DNA of 64,000 bases from an uncultured Clostridia bacterium (GTDB lineage Bacteria; Bacillota; Clostridia; UBA1381): the NCBI GenBank assembly GCA_944390495.1, contig CALXQE010000025.1, forward strand, positions 54,362 through 118,361, written 5' to 3'. Shown in pieces: positions 43,042 to 51,882 of this stretch (positions within the stretch are counted from its first letter, which is position 1; every line of letters begins with the position of its first letter). The notes below the pieces were generated by a model, which saw only the letters and a list, made by a program, of their open reading frames with translations, did no database searches and was not told where the DNA came from. The position numbers and the translations under genes are program-made.

Positions 43042-43809
43042 TTATACTGCCTGTATATTTTTATTAAAGGCATATTTTTTATCGATATTTTTCTGTTTTT
43101 GTTTTAACATAAATTTTGTATATTCCGTGCCGTATTTTGAAAAACTTGAATCTTTTATATCAAGTTCTGATAACATTTCACAAAGCCAAAGTGGTTTTGC
43201 CATACTTGTTTTAACTTCCATAAGCCATACATTTTCTTTCATAAGACGATTACCATAGTCACCGCTTTCCAGTGTTAAATCATGGCGTCGTGTACGTATG
43301 TTTGTGTCAAAAGAAATTCTAAGGTCGTCGTTTCCCTTTTCAAAATATGCAAGTCTGTCATAGGCTATATATACCTTTGGAATAAGTTCATGAGAACTAA
43401 TGAAGTAGTAAAGTTCATTAATGACTTGACTATTCATATAGTCAAATAATTTTGGCATCCTACCTGTTTCAAGAAAATTATAAGCTTCATTCATTTCGAT
43501 AGTCAAACGGCGTTTATTAACAAGACCGTTAAACTTCTTTTTGATTTCTAAAAACACTTTTGAGTCAAGATCCGGTACACCATATGAACGTAAACGAAGT
43601 TTTTCTTTATAGACAGGTTTTGACATTGATTCACGAATTAATGAATTATCCGGTGTATCATAGTAAATATTTGCTATTGTGTACAGTGAATGATTTTCAC
43701 AATGAGTGTCAAGTTCCATGCGACTATCAATATAGTCTAAAACTTTTTCAAATGTTTTTTGATCCAGTTTGTACTTATGTTCATACCTGTTAAAAATTTC
43801 GATAGCCAT
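43042..43809 (-). CDS. VTC-domain protein (polyphosphate polymerase-like)
   Basis: 255 residues from ATG 43809 (AAAGGAG 9 bases upstream). FNRYEHKYKLDQ at the N-terminus, KLRLRSYG and VFLEIKKKFNG in the middle and VWLMEVKTSMAKPLWL near the end place the basic and acidic tunnel residues of the VTC fold. In yeast Vtc4 makes polyphosphate from ATP. In bacteria the activity is plausible but not shown here. 14 bases before the DUF4956 gene. Confidence 0.85.
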   Translation of the reverse strand: MAIEIFNRYEHKYKLDQKTFEKVLDYIDSRMELDTHCENHSLYTIANIYYDTPDNSLIRESMSKPVYKEKLRLRSYGVPDLDSKVFLEIKKKFNGLVNKRRLTIEMNEAYNFLETGRMPKLFDYMNSQVINELYYFISSHELIPKVYIAYDRLAYFEKGNDDLRISFDTNIRTRRHDLTLESGDYGNRLMKENVWLMEVKTSMAKPLWLCEMLSELDIKDSSFSKYGTEYTKFMLKQKQKNIDKKYAFNKNIQAV

Positions 43810-43939
43810 TATATCCAACTCCTTTTATCCTTTCATTGACTACATTCTACTCCCTATTCCTTAAATAAACCTTAAAATGTAAAATCTATTTAATATAATC
43901 TTTTACACCTATAAGAAGCAAAAATTTACCGCAAAATTC

Positions 43940-43981
43940 TTGATATTATGAGGATTTTGAAGTATAATAATAGTTATACTT
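43940..43981 (+). promoter_or_regulatory. Promoter and operator-like dyad of metF-metH
   Basis: TTGATA (43940), 17 bases, TATAAT (43963-43968). AAGTATAA and TTATACTT (43960-43967 and 43974-43981) form a dyad over the -10. No SAM, cobalamin or T-box leader is present in the short 5' region. Confidence 0.65.
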
Positions 43982-44000
43982 TAAAAAGGAGAGAGCTAAA

Positions 44001-44867
44001 ATGTTTATTAAAGATATATTTTCATCAAAAAAACCGGTGCTGTCCTTTGAGGTTTTTCCTCCCAAACAGGACAGCGGTCTTGAGGCAGTACAATCAGCAA
44101 TAGAAACGATGTCAAAAATGCCGATAGACTATATGAGCGTTACATATGGTGCGGGTGGTTCAACATCTAAAAACACGGCAAATGTTGCATCATTCATGCA
44201 GGACAAACTTAACCTTACAGCACTTGCACATTTAACATGCGTATCTTCCACAAAGGAGGATATACAAAATACACTAAACGACCTAAAAAATCGTGGTATA
44301 CAGAATATACTTGCACTTCGTGGTGATATACCGCAGGATAAGGACTTTGTTTTACCAAACGACTATGCCCATGCCAGTGATCTTGCAGCTCAGATACGTG
44401 AATTTGGCGGTTTTTGCATAGGCGGTGCATGTTATCCCGAATGTCATCCCGATTCACCAAGTCTTGATACGGATATTGAAAATTTAAAAATAAAAGTAGA
44501 ATCCGGCGTTGACTTTCTTGTTACACAAATGTTTTTTGATAATGATGCCTTCTATCGTTTCCGTGACAAGCTTGCGAAGAAGAATATAAACGTTCCTATA
44601 ACAGCAGGTATTATGCCTCTTACAAACGCTAATCAGATAAAAAAGATGTGTGTTCTTTCAGGCGGTGCATCAATGCCGGCAAAATTTACACGAATGATTT
44701 CAAAATATGAAGATAATCCGGAGGCATTAAAACAAGCAGGTATCGCTTATGCGGTTGACCAAATTATTGACCTGCTATCAAACGATATTGACGGTGTACA
44801 TCTTTACACAATGAACAAACCTGAAACAGCAGAAAAGATAGTTACCGTAATAAACAGCTTATTTTAA
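44001..44867 (+). CDS. metF: Methylenetetrahydrofolate reductase
   Basis: 288 residues. SFEVFPPKQD with the catalytic Glu, SVTYGAGGS, LTCV, ALRGDIP and the C-terminal GIMPLTNANQI are MetF landmarks of a FAD TIM barrel. Gives 5-methyl-THF for methionine synthesis. AAGGAGAG precedes the ATG. 14 bases before metH, so the two are one operon. Confidence 0.95.
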   Translation: MFIKDIFSSKKPVLSFEVFPPKQDSGLEAVQSAIETMSKMPIDYMSVTYGAGGSTSKNTANVASFMQDKLNLTALAHLTCVSSTKEDIQNTLNDLKNRGIQNILALRGDIPQDKDFVLPNDYAHASDLAAQIREFGGFCIGGACYPECHPDSPSLDTDIENLKIKVESGVDFLVTQMFFDNDAFYRFRDKLAKKNINVPITAGIMPLTNANQIKKMCVLSGGASMPAKFTRMISKYEDNPEALKQAGIAYAVDQIIDLLSNDIDGVHLYTMNKPETAEKIVTVINSLF

Positions 44868-44881
44868 GAAAGGATAATGAT

Positions 44882-47293
44882 ATGGCTGATATAAGAGAAC
44901 ATCTTGGCAAAAAGATTTTATTTTTTGATGGCGGTATGGGTACAATGCTCCAAAAAAATGGACTTGGTGCAGGAGAAGTACCGGAGCTTTTAAATCTTAC
45001 TAACCCACAGCTTATTGAGCGTATTCACACCGAATACCTTGAAGCCGGAAGTGATATTATAACCACAAACACATTCGGTGCAAATCCGCTAAAGACAGAA
45101 GAAATCGGTGAAAGCATTGATATGATAATAGCTGCAGCAATAGGCTGTGCAAAAAAAGCTATAAATAAATTCAGCGATAAACCTCGTTTTGTTGCTTTTG
45201 ACATAGGTCCTTGCGGAAAACTTCTTGAACCGATGGGAAGTTTGTCATTTGACGATTGTTATAGTTCATTTGCAAAAATTGCAAAAACTGCTGAAAAATG
45301 CGGAGCAGATCTTGTTATTATAGAAACAATGTCTGATACTCTTGAAGCAAAGGCAGCAGTGCTTGCTGTTAAAGAAAACACGTCGTTACCTATTTTTTGT
45401 ACAATGACCTTTGATGAGCAGTATAAAACTCTTACAGGCGGAGATGTACACGTTATGTCTGCCATAATGGAGGGGCTTGGAGTTGACTGCGTTGGTATCA
45501 ACTGCGGTTTAGGACCTGTACAAATATCCGAAATGATGTCAGAGCTTTCAAAAATTTCATCTATTCCTATTATGGCTCAGCCAAATGCCGGACTTCCTCA
45601 AATATGTGACGGAAAAACAGTTTATGACGTTTCACCTGAAACTTTTGGCTCACAGTGTGAAGAAATGGCAAAACTCGGTGTGTCTGTACTTGGCGGATGC
45701 TGCGGTACTACTCCTGACCACATAAGAAGTCTTGTAGAACACACATCAAAATATACACCGGTTGTTGAAGAAAAAAATATAACAGTTGTTTCCTCTTATT
45801 CAAAGACTGTCGTTTTAGGCAAAGGACCTGTGATAGTTGGTGAGCGTATAAATCCGACAGGTAAGAAAAAGTTTAAGGAAGCACTTCGCAATAATGATAT
45901 AGACTATATTTTAGGCGAGGCATTTTCACAACGTGATGCCGGTGCCCATATTTTAGATGTCAATGTAGGATTACCTGAGATAGATGAATGCAGTACAATG
46001 GAAAGTGCTGTAAAAGCAATAAGTGCCGCTGTAAATTTACCTTTGCAAATTGACAGTTCTGACCCTGCAACAATAGAACGTGCAATGAGGATATACAACG
46101 GTAAACCGATGGTAAATTCCGTAAACGGCAAAGAGGAAAGTATTAAAGCGATTATGCCGATAGTCAAAAAATACGGCGGTGTACTTGTTGGATTGTGCCT
46201 TGACGAAAACGGTATTCCGGCAACTGCTGACGAAAGATTCGAAATAGCAAAGAAGATACAAAAACGCGCCGAAGAATACGGCATACACAAGAAAAATCTT
46301 GTTATGGACGCATTAACACTTACAGTATCAGCACAGCAAAAGGAATCTGCCGAAACAATAAAAGCACTCAAACGCATAAAAGACGAACTTGGTATATGTA
46401 CAACACTTGGTGTATCAAACATATCATTCGGACTTCCCCGCCGTGAAATAATAAACAGCACATTTTTTGCACTTGCCCTTCATAGCGGACTTGACGCTTG
46501 TATTATAAATCCATGTGCTGATAGTATGATTAATACTTACAGAGCATTTATGGCATTGTCTTGTTTTGATGAGGACTGCCAAAATTACGTAAGTGCCTAT
46601 GCCGGCACAAAAGCACAAACTACTACAATAGTCACCGATAAAAAAGACGATGAAGTCAAAAATACAAACAGACTGTTTGATATAATCGTAAAAGGTCTTA
46701 AAGACCAGTCCTATGATGAAACGGTTAACGAGCTAAAAACACAAGACCCTATGGATATTATAAATAATATACTTGTAGAAGCGTTAAACGTTGTAGGACG
46801 TGAGTTTGAAAAAGGTACAATGTTTTTACCTCAGCTTATGATGAGTGCTGAAACAGTTAAAAATGCTTTTAATGCTATTAAAGAACATATCGAAAAAAGC
46901 GGCAAGAAGCAGGAATCAAAGGGTGAAATCGCCCTTGCAACAGTTAAAGGCGATATACATGATATAGGTAAAAATATAGTTAAAGTTCTTTTGGAAAACT
47001 ACGGCTATGAAATATATGACCTCGGTAAAGATGTACCGCCGGAAACAATCGTAAATGCACTTCGTGATAACGATATACACCTTTGCGGTCTTTCTGCACT
47101 TATGACTACAACAGTAGTAAGTATGGAAGATACGATAAAAGCAATACGTGATGCAGGACTTGATACAAAGGTATGGGTAGGCGGTGCAGTGCTTACACAA
47201 GAGTATGCTGATATGATTGGTGCTGATAAATATTGTAAAGATGCACTTTCTTCAGTAAATTACGCAAACGAATTTTTCGGAGTAGACAATTAA
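44882..47293 (+). CDS. metH: Cobalamin-dependent methionine synthase without reactivation domain
   Basis: 803 residues. Domains: homocysteine-binding barrel (1-300; zinc Cys in GINCG and GGCCGTTPDH), pterin-binding barrel (about 310-570; VGERINPTGKKKFKEAL, DVNVGLP), helical cap (about 595-680) and B12-binding domain (about 685-803; DIHDIGKNIV with the lower-ligand His). The C-terminal AdoMet-dependent reactivation domain of E. coli MetH is absent, as usual in Clostridia, where a separate protein takes the role. Works with MetF and the sulfhydrylase at 28 kb. Confidence 0.93.
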   Translation: MADIREHLGKKILFFDGGMGTMLQKNGLGAGEVPELLNLTNPQLIERIHTEYLEAGSDIITTNTFGANPLKTEEIGESIDMIIAAAIGCAKKAINKFSDKPRFVAFDIGPCGKLLEPMGSLSFDDCYSSFAKIAKTAEKCGADLVIIETMSDTLEAKAAVLAVKENTSLPIFCTMTFDEQYKTLTGGDVHVMSAIMEGLGVDCVGINCGLGPVQISEMMSELSKISSIPIMAQPNAGLPQICDGKTVYDVSPETFGSQCEEMAKLGVSVLGGCCGTTPDHIRSLVEHTSKYTPVVEEKNITVVSSYSKTVVLGKGPVIVGERINPTGKKKFKEALRNNDIDYILGEAFSQRDAGAHILDVNVGLPEIDECSTMESAVKAISAAVNLPLQIDSSDPATIERAMRIYNGKPMVNSVNGKEESIKAIMPIVKKYGGVLVGLCLDENGIPATADERFEIAKKIQKRAEEYGIHKKNLVMDALTLTVSAQQKESAETIKALKRIKDELGICTTLGVSNISFGLPRREIINSTFFALALHSGLDACIINPCADSMINTYRAFMALSCFDEDCQNYVSAYAGTKAQTTTIVTDKKDDEVKNTNRLFDIIVKGLKDQSYDETVNELKTQDPMDIINNILVEALNVVGREFEKGTMFLPQLMMSAETVKNAFNAIKEHIEKSGKKQESKGEIALATVKGDIHDIGKNIVKVLLENYGYEIYDLGKDVPPETIVNALRDNDIHLCGLSALMTTTVVSMEDTIKAIRDAGLDTKVWVGGAVLTQEYADMIGADKYCKDALSSVNYANEFFGVDN

Positions 47294-47299
47294 TATTTA

Positions 47300-47326
47300 A
47301 AAAGACCGGATATAATCCGGTCTTTT
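47300..47326. terminator. Bidirectional terminator after metH
   Basis: AAAGACCGGAT and ATCCGGTCTTT arms with a 3-base loop. The same 27-base element recurs exactly at 48123-48149. Confidence 0.9.
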
Positions 47327-47335
47327 TTGATGATA

Positions 47336-47701
47336 TCAAATAATATTTAGGTGTTGCATAAACGCCGTTACCCACCAAACCGTAAATAAATGCAATGATA
47401 TAAAAAAATATATAATTCCAATCCCACCTAATATACCGGTAAATAATCTTCTCAAATTATTACTTATTATACCGAATAGATGTTGTATTCCTCCATCTAT
47501 AATCATGGGCAAAAGACATAACAGAAAATAAAAATGGTGTTTACAACCAGTTATTACGGCAATAACTATCCCAAGAATGTATCCTATTAAAATACCCGTG
47601 CATCTTGCACATAAAGGTAATTGTTTTCCTTTTATAAAGAAAGACCTATCCGGACGTTGATGACACATAAACGCTATTGCCAAAAACTTTTTAATTTTCA
47701 T
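47336..47701 (-). CDS. DUF2085 membrane protein
   Basis: 121 residues, three to four membrane helices. CHQRPDRSFFIKGKQLPLCARCTG near the N-terminus is the DUF2085 signature with three Cys and a His that could bind metal. Function unknown. Follows the zinc-ribbon gene by 5 bases. Confidence 0.85.
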   Translation of the reverse strand: MKIKKFLAIAFMCHQRPDRSFFIKGKQLPLCARCTGILIGYILGIVIAVITGCKHHFYFLLCLLPMIIDGGIQHLFGIISNNLRRLFTGILGGIGIIYFFISLHLFTVWWVTAFMQHLNII

Positions 47702-47706
47702 TTGAA

Positions 47707-48006
47707 TTACAAACTACTGCCTATCGTTACACCTATGATGATTGCATATATTATGTAAAAAACAACTCCAACTATTACACTCACCAATGCGCCCATACCG
47801 GCAGATTTAGCTTTTAGCGGTGTTGTATCTTTCCATACAAGGAACAAAATCAGTCCTACTATCGGAATGCAGAACCCAAGCAAACTCCATCCAAAGCTGC
47901 TTGAATCAACAACTTGAGGTGCATTTGGTTGTTGAGAACAGCCACAATGTGGGCAAATTACAGCCTCGTCCATTATCTCTTTTCCACATTTGTTACAATA
48001 TTTCAT
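47707..48006 (-). CDS. Zinc-ribbon membrane protein
   Basis: 99 residues from ATG 48006 (AAAGGGGG upstream). MKYCNKCGKEIMDEAVICPHCGC is a two-knuckle zinc ribbon, followed by two hydrophobic segments (about 40-55 and 75-95). Two-gene unit with DUF2085, enclosed by two identical terminators. Function unknown. Confidence 0.8.
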   Translation of the reverse strand: MKYCNKCGKEIMDEAVICPHCGCSQQPNAPQVVDSSSFGWSLLGFCIPIVGLILFLVWKDTTPLKAKSAGMGALVSVIVGVVFYIIYAIIIGVTIGSSL

Positions 48007-48039
48007 GGTTATACCCCCTTTAAATTTAGCATTTTTTAC

Positions 48040-48068
48040 AGTATAACATAATTTTTGATTTTTTACAA
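48040..48068 (-). promoter_or_regulatory. Promoter of the zinc-ribbon/DUF2085 unit
   Basis: TTGTAA, 17 bases, TATACT on the minus strand. Confidence 0.6.
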
Positions 48069-48122
48069 GCATTTTGTACCAAAAAAAATTAAAATTCTAT
48101 ATTTTATTGTCTATTTTAACAC

Positions 48123-48149
48123 AAAAGACCGGATATAATCCGGTCTTTT
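48123..48149 (-). terminator. Terminator after the VOC gene
   Basis: Exact copy of the 27-base hairpin at 47300; on the minus strand it follows the VOC stop directly. Confidence 0.85.
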
Positions 48150-48150
48150 A

Positions 48151-48519
48151 TCACTTTTTAGGAACAATCTCTAACCAATAACCGTTAGGATCAAGAATGA
48201 AATATATACCCATTTCCTTATTTTCAAAGCATACACAATCCATTTCCTTATGACGTTTGTATGCCTCTTCAAAATCATCAACTTCAAAAGCCAAATGGAA
48301 TTCGCATTCACCTAAATCGTAAGGTTTTTCTCTATCTCTGTTCCATGTTAACTCCAAAAGAAAATCTGTTTCGTCATTGCCCATATAAACTATAATAAAT
48401 GACTCATCATCAGCTACAATTCTGCGTTTCTCTTCAAGACCTAACGCTTCGTTATAAAAAGCCATTGTTTTCTCTAAATCAAAAACATTGTAATTTTCAT
48501 GTACCATTTTAAATTTCAT
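48151..48519 (-). CDS. VOC-family protein (glyoxalase I-like)
   Basis: 122 residues. MVHENYNVFDLEKTMAFYNEALG, FHLAFEVDDFEEAY and FILDPNGYWLEIV give the paired beta-alpha-beta-beta-beta units of glyoxalase I, with His and Glu metal ligands in place. It could detoxify methylglyoxal, or be another VOC enzyme. GTAAGGAG precedes the ATG. Confidence 0.85.
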   Translation of the reverse strand: MKFKMVHENYNVFDLEKTMAFYNEALGLEEKRRIVADDESFIIVYMGNDETDFLLELTWNRDREKPYDLGECEFHLAFEVDDFEEAYKRHKEMDCVCFENKEMGIYFILDPNGYWLEIVPKK

Positions 48520-48555
48520 ATCTATTTCTCCTTACATGTATATTATTATACTGAT

Positions 48556-48584
48556 ATGGTATCATAATCTTACATTTAAGTCAA
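48556..48584 (-). promoter_or_regulatory. Promoter of the VOC gene
   Basis: TTGACT, 17 bases, TACCAT on the minus strand. Confidence 0.55.
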
Positions 48585-48705
48585 TTGCAATAAAAGAAAC
48601 ATTACATGTAAATATTTAAAATCTTATTTCCAACATCAAGAATAAGTATAAAGAATAACTTTCAAATTTCGGTCACAAAGTGCTAAAAATACGTCTTTAG
48701 CTGAA

Positions 48706-49308
48706 TTAATATGGTTTTTTCAGTTGATTATTAAGCCATGATAAATCAAGACCCATACGTCTTAGATTATCATTTAAAATTCGACCGTCCATAATTAATT
48801 CTGTAAAAATCAATTCTTGCTGAAGTGTTATATTTATATCGTTTGGAGTAACAGGACGCTGATTACTAACAGGAAGGATTGTAAGTTTTCCGTTGTACTC
48901 AAATATAGCAGCATATATACTGCTTAAATCAAAATACCCTTGCTGTCTGCACATTACCATAAATTCACTTAAATCTAATTTTGCTTTTTTGAAATTTTCA
49001 CGATATAACTTTCCGTCTTTCATCAATATTGTAGGGGTACCGTTTAAATACTTTCTCATTCTTTGAAATTTACTTGAAACAATATTCAAAAACAGCGTAA
49101 TTAAACCATAAAGTCCAATAGCAATAAGAGGTTTCCATGGTTCACTTAATTCGGTTGCCATTTCAGCGGCAATCGAGCCAATCGTAATACCTGTTACATA
49201 ATCAAAAAAATCTAATTGAGCAATCTGTTTGTGTCCTATAATTTTCGCACTTAAAAACAATGCAGCAAATGAACCTATAGTCGTTAAGCATAACTTTAAA
49301 ATTTCCAT
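48706..49308 (-). CDS. DUF421 (YetF-like) membrane protein
   Basis: 200 residues. Three membrane helices with FFDYVTGITIGSIAAEMAT, then a cytoplasmic domain with GTPTILMKDGKLYRENFKKAKLDLSEF, the DUF421 pattern. Relatives (YetF, YrbG) affect germination and stress, mechanism unclear. AGGAGG lies upstream. The 186 bases downstream to the VOC gene's upstream region show no other gene. Confidence 0.88.
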   Translation of the reverse strand: MEILKLCLTTIGSFAALFLSAKIIGHKQIAQLDFFDYVTGITIGSIAAEMATELSEPWKPLIAIGLYGLITLFLNIVSSKFQRMRKYLNGTPTILMKDGKLYRENFKKAKLDLSEFMVMCRQQGYFDLSSIYAAIFEYNGKLTILPVSNQRPVTPNDINITLQQELIFTELIMDGRILNDNLRRMGLDLSWLNNQLKKPY

Positions 49309-49394
49309 ATAGCACCTCCTATTTTGTATACTTACCTTATTTACATCAAATATACATAAAAATTATTGTTGTATATTTAATTTATAAATAAAAA

Positions 49395-49429
49395 ACACGA
49401 TTAGTTTTAATACTAATCGTGTTTTTTTA
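49395..49429. terminator. Bidirectional terminator
   Basis: ACACGATTAGT and ACTAATCGTGT arms with T-tracts on both strands; serves the rubrerythrin gene. Confidence 0.88.
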
Positions 49430-49449
49430 ACCTCAAAAAATAATTTAAA

Positions 49450-50004
49450 TTAACCGAAGTATCTCTTTAAAAGTCCTTCAAAGCCTTTACCGTGTCTTGC
49501 TTCGTCCTTAGCCATTTCGTGAACTGTATCATGGATAGCATCGTAGCCAAGTTCCTTAGCTCTCTTAGCAAGTTCAAACTTACCAGCTGTTGCACCGCAT
49601 TCTGCCTCTGATCTTAGCTCAAGGTTCTTCTTTGTTGAAGTAGTAACAACTTCACCAAGAAGTTCTGCAAACTTAGCAGCGTGCTCAGCTTCTTCAAGAG
49701 CAGCCTGAAGATAGAAAGCACCGATTTCAGGATAACCTTCACGGATAGCCTGTCTGCTCATTGCAATATACATACCAACTTCTGTACATTCACCTTCAAA
49801 ATTAGCCTTTAAACCTTCATATACGTCAGGCTCAACTTGATCCTTAGCACCAACGCCGATTACGTGTTCACATACGAAGTTAAGAGCTGCACCTTCTTCC
49901 ATTACAGTGAACTTTGAACCAGGAACACCGCACTGTGGACACTTTTCAGGTGCTGAATCACCTTCATGGATATAACCGCATACTGGACATACATACTTTT
50001 TCAT
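49450..50004 (-). CDS. Reverse rubrerythrin
   Basis: 184 residues from ATG 50004 (AGGAGG upstream). The rubredoxin domain comes first ([12 protein letters not shown] and CPQCGVPG, four Fe ligands) and the ferritin-like di-iron domain second ([24 protein letters not shown]), the inverse of normal rubrerythrin. Acts as NADH-linked peroxide and oxygen reductase in the cytosol of anaerobes. Codons are strongly biased, indicating high expression. Encoded 29 bases after perR, a direct regulatory link. Confidence 0.92.
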   Translation of the reverse strand: MKKYVCPVCGYIHEGDSAPEKCPQCGVPGSKFTVMEEGAALNFVCEHVIGVGAKDQVEPDVYEGLKANFEGECTEVGMYIAMSRQAIREGYPEIGAFYLQAALEEAEHAAKFAELLGEVVTTSTKKNLELRSEAECGATAGKFELAKRAKELGYDAIHDTVHEMAKDEARHGKGFEGLLKRYFG

Positions 50005-50033
50005 AATAATTTCCTCCTTAAATTTATAAAACA

Positions 50034-50411
50034 TTATTTTTGACAACATTCACTGCAAATTCCGTAGAATATCAAAGAATAGTCTTCTATCTTTCCGCCC
50101 GACTTTTCTGCCGCCTGAGATTGGATAACATCCGTATTATCTATATCTACATCAGTAATTTTACCGCACATTCTACATACAAAATGCTGATGTTTATCAA
50201 CAAAGCCATCATAGTGCTCCGTATTAGATGTAGTATGAATACGAACAATATATCCCTTTTCTTCAAGCAATGCCAGGTTTCGATAAACAGTACCCAAACT
50301 GATATTGGGGAACTCTTTACGCAGATTTTCATAAAGCCATTGGGCAGACGGATGTGAACGTGTACTTCTCAAAAGCGAAAGCAAAGCTTCACGTTGTTTT
50401 GAGTATCTCAT
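50034..50411 (-). CDS. perR: PerR-type peroxide-sensing Fur family repressor
   Basis: 125 residues. N-terminal winged helix ([30 protein letters not shown]), then [14 protein letters not shown] with the His/Asp regulatory iron site of PerR, and structural zinc in CRMCG and CSECC. Oxidation of the site His releases DNA. It autoregulates through the palindrome just upstream and controls the rubrerythrin gene in the same operon. CGGGAGG precedes the ATG. Confidence 0.88.
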   Translation of the reverse strand: MRYSKQREALLSLLRSTRSHPSAQWLYENLRKEFPNISLGTVYRNLALLEEKGYIVRIHTTSNTEHYDGFVDKHQHFVCRMCGKITDVDIDNTDVIQSQAAEKSGGKIEDYSLIFYGICSECCQK

Positions 50412-50450
50412 ACAATCAACCTCCCGCTATATACCCTCCTGACTACACTT

Positions 50451-50475
50451 ATCAGTAATGATAATCATTACTGAT
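50451..50475. promoter_or_regulatory. PerR/Fur box at the perR promoter
   Basis: ATCAGTAATGAT and ATCATTACTGAT around a single A: a perfect 12-1-12 palindrome whose core TAATGAT-A-ATCATTA fits the Fur/PerR 7-1-7 rule. Located just after the +1. Confidence 0.8.
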
Positions 50476-50485
50476 TTCTGAATAT

Positions 50486-50514
50486 ATTATAACAGACAAA
50501 ATACACTTTGTCAA
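50486..50514 (-). promoter_or_regulatory. Sigma-A promoter of perR-rubrerythrin
   Basis: Perfect TTGACA, 17 bases, TATAAT on the minus strand. Confidence 0.8.
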
Positions 50515-50543
50515 CACTTTTTTGTACTTTTTTTGTACACTTT

Positions 50544-51383
50544 TTAAATTACTGCAATTACAATACCTGCCACTATAACAGCAGCACAAGCTATTTTGTA
50601 TAATGTACGCTTTTCTTTAAATACAATTTTTCCGCCTATGATAGTAACCATAACAGAACACTGTTTTATTAAAGTCATAGCAACTACTGTACTGTCATTA
50701 CTGCCGCAAGCAATAAACAACGCCTTATCACCTATTACAAACAGTACGCTTAATATAATAATCCAATAATTTTTATAAATAGATTTCCACTGTATTTTGG
50801 TTTTTGTAATAACTATGTATCCAAGATACAGCAAAACCATAAAGAACATATACCAAAACTGAAGCTGACTGCTTGTAACATGCTGCATAAGCATTTTATC
50901 GAGCAGTTCAGATGTTGCACTGCCAAGACACGATACCAAAACAAGAACAATGTAAATGGTTCTTACTCCTTCGTTACCTTTATTTTTACGAATATTTACA
51001 AAAGTAAGACCAATAAGTACAAGAATCATACCTATTATTTTATTGCGTGTTAGAACTTCACCTAATACAGCTACACCTAATACAGTGGCAAACACCACCC
51101 TTGACATATCCATAATACCATAAAAACCTATTGGTATTTTCTTTATTGCTTTAAAGCTGCATATCCATGACACAAAAATAACCAGAGATTTTATCATTAT
51201 AAATCCCAAGTAATGGCAGTCAATACTAAGTGCAGTTTTAATTTCAGGCGTAACAAAAATGAAACTTAAAAAAGTATAAAAGAACAGCACCTCCATAGCT
51301 GAGCTTTTTTCCATTGCCTTCTTTTTGATAATATCTCTTATACCCTTCAGTATTCCGAACACACATACAAGAGCAATCCACAT
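50544..51383 (-). CDS. EamA/DMT-family transporter
   Basis: 279 residues with ten membrane helices in two homologous halves, e.g. MDMSRVVFATVLGVAVLGE in the first and TLIKQCSVMVTIIGGKIVFKE in the second. Drug/metabolite transporter family; substrate unknown. Third gene of a radical SAM-HD-transporter unit, its start overlapping the HD stop by one base (TAATG). Confidence 0.85.
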   Translation of the reverse strand: MWIALVCVFGILKGIRDIIKKKAMEKSSAMEVLFFYTFLSFIFVTPEIKTALSIDCHYLGFIMIKSLVIFVSWICSFKAIKKIPIGFYGIMDMSRVVFATVLGVAVLGEVLTRNKIIGMILVLIGLTFVNIRKNKGNEGVRTIYIVLVLVSCLGSATSELLDKMLMQHVTSSQLQFWYMFFMVLLYLGYIVITKTKIQWKSIYKNYWIIILSVLFVIGDKALFIACGSNDSTVVAMTLIKQCSVMVTIIGGKIVFKEKRTLYKIACAAVIVAGIVIAVI

Positions 51384-51877
51384 TATGTATTACTCTCCGT
51401 ATTGTACATATTGTCAAGTATCTTTTTTCCTGTTTCGGTTTTAAAAATTTTTTCTCTAATACTCTTTATTGAATCAGCTTCAATTTCGTCCTCAAAAATA
51501 TTAACAATAAAGTCAGCTTCAATAAGTATCTGATAATCTATACCGTCAATATTTGAGTATGTGTGGTGATGACCTACAAGATAAGAAACTCTTTTTATAA
51601 CATCTTCATCAAAACCAAGTTTTTTAAGCACTGTTTCAGCTTCAGCAGGTCCTAATTCTTCCTGATATTTACCGGCAGATGAATTGTATTTTTGCTCACT
51701 CATTTTTATTCCTATATCGTGTACATAAGCTGCTGTTTCAAGAGTAAACATAGTATTTTCGTCAAGGTTTTCACCTTCACCTATAACCTTTGCAAATCCA
51801 TGTACTTTCATAAAATGGTTTATACGTTTTACATCACCGGCATAATATTTTATCATTTCCAAAGCTACTGTATTCAT
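51383..51877 (-). CDS. HD-domain phosphohydrolase
   Basis: 164 residues. The metal site is given by KVHGFAKVIGEG, AAYVHDIGI (HD pair), LVGHHHTYS and a later Asp in EADFIVN, the pattern of small HD hydrolases of nucleotides or phosphoesters. Substrate unknown. Lies 5 bases after the radical SAM gene. Confidence 0.85.
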   Translation of the reverse strand: MNTVALEMIKYYAGDVKRINHFMKVHGFAKVIGEGENLDENTMFTLETAAYVHDIGIKMSEQKYNSSAGKYQEELGPAEAETVLKKLGFDEDVIKRVSYLVGHHHTYSNIDGIDYQILIEADFIVNIFEDEIEADSIKSIREKIFKTETGKKILDNMYNTESNT

Positions 51878-51882
51878 TTTTT

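Noticed and set aside
43810..44000. SAM, cobalamin or T-box riboswitch before metF
   Set aside because: The leader between the promoter and metF is about 25 bases and lacks all known aptamer motifs.
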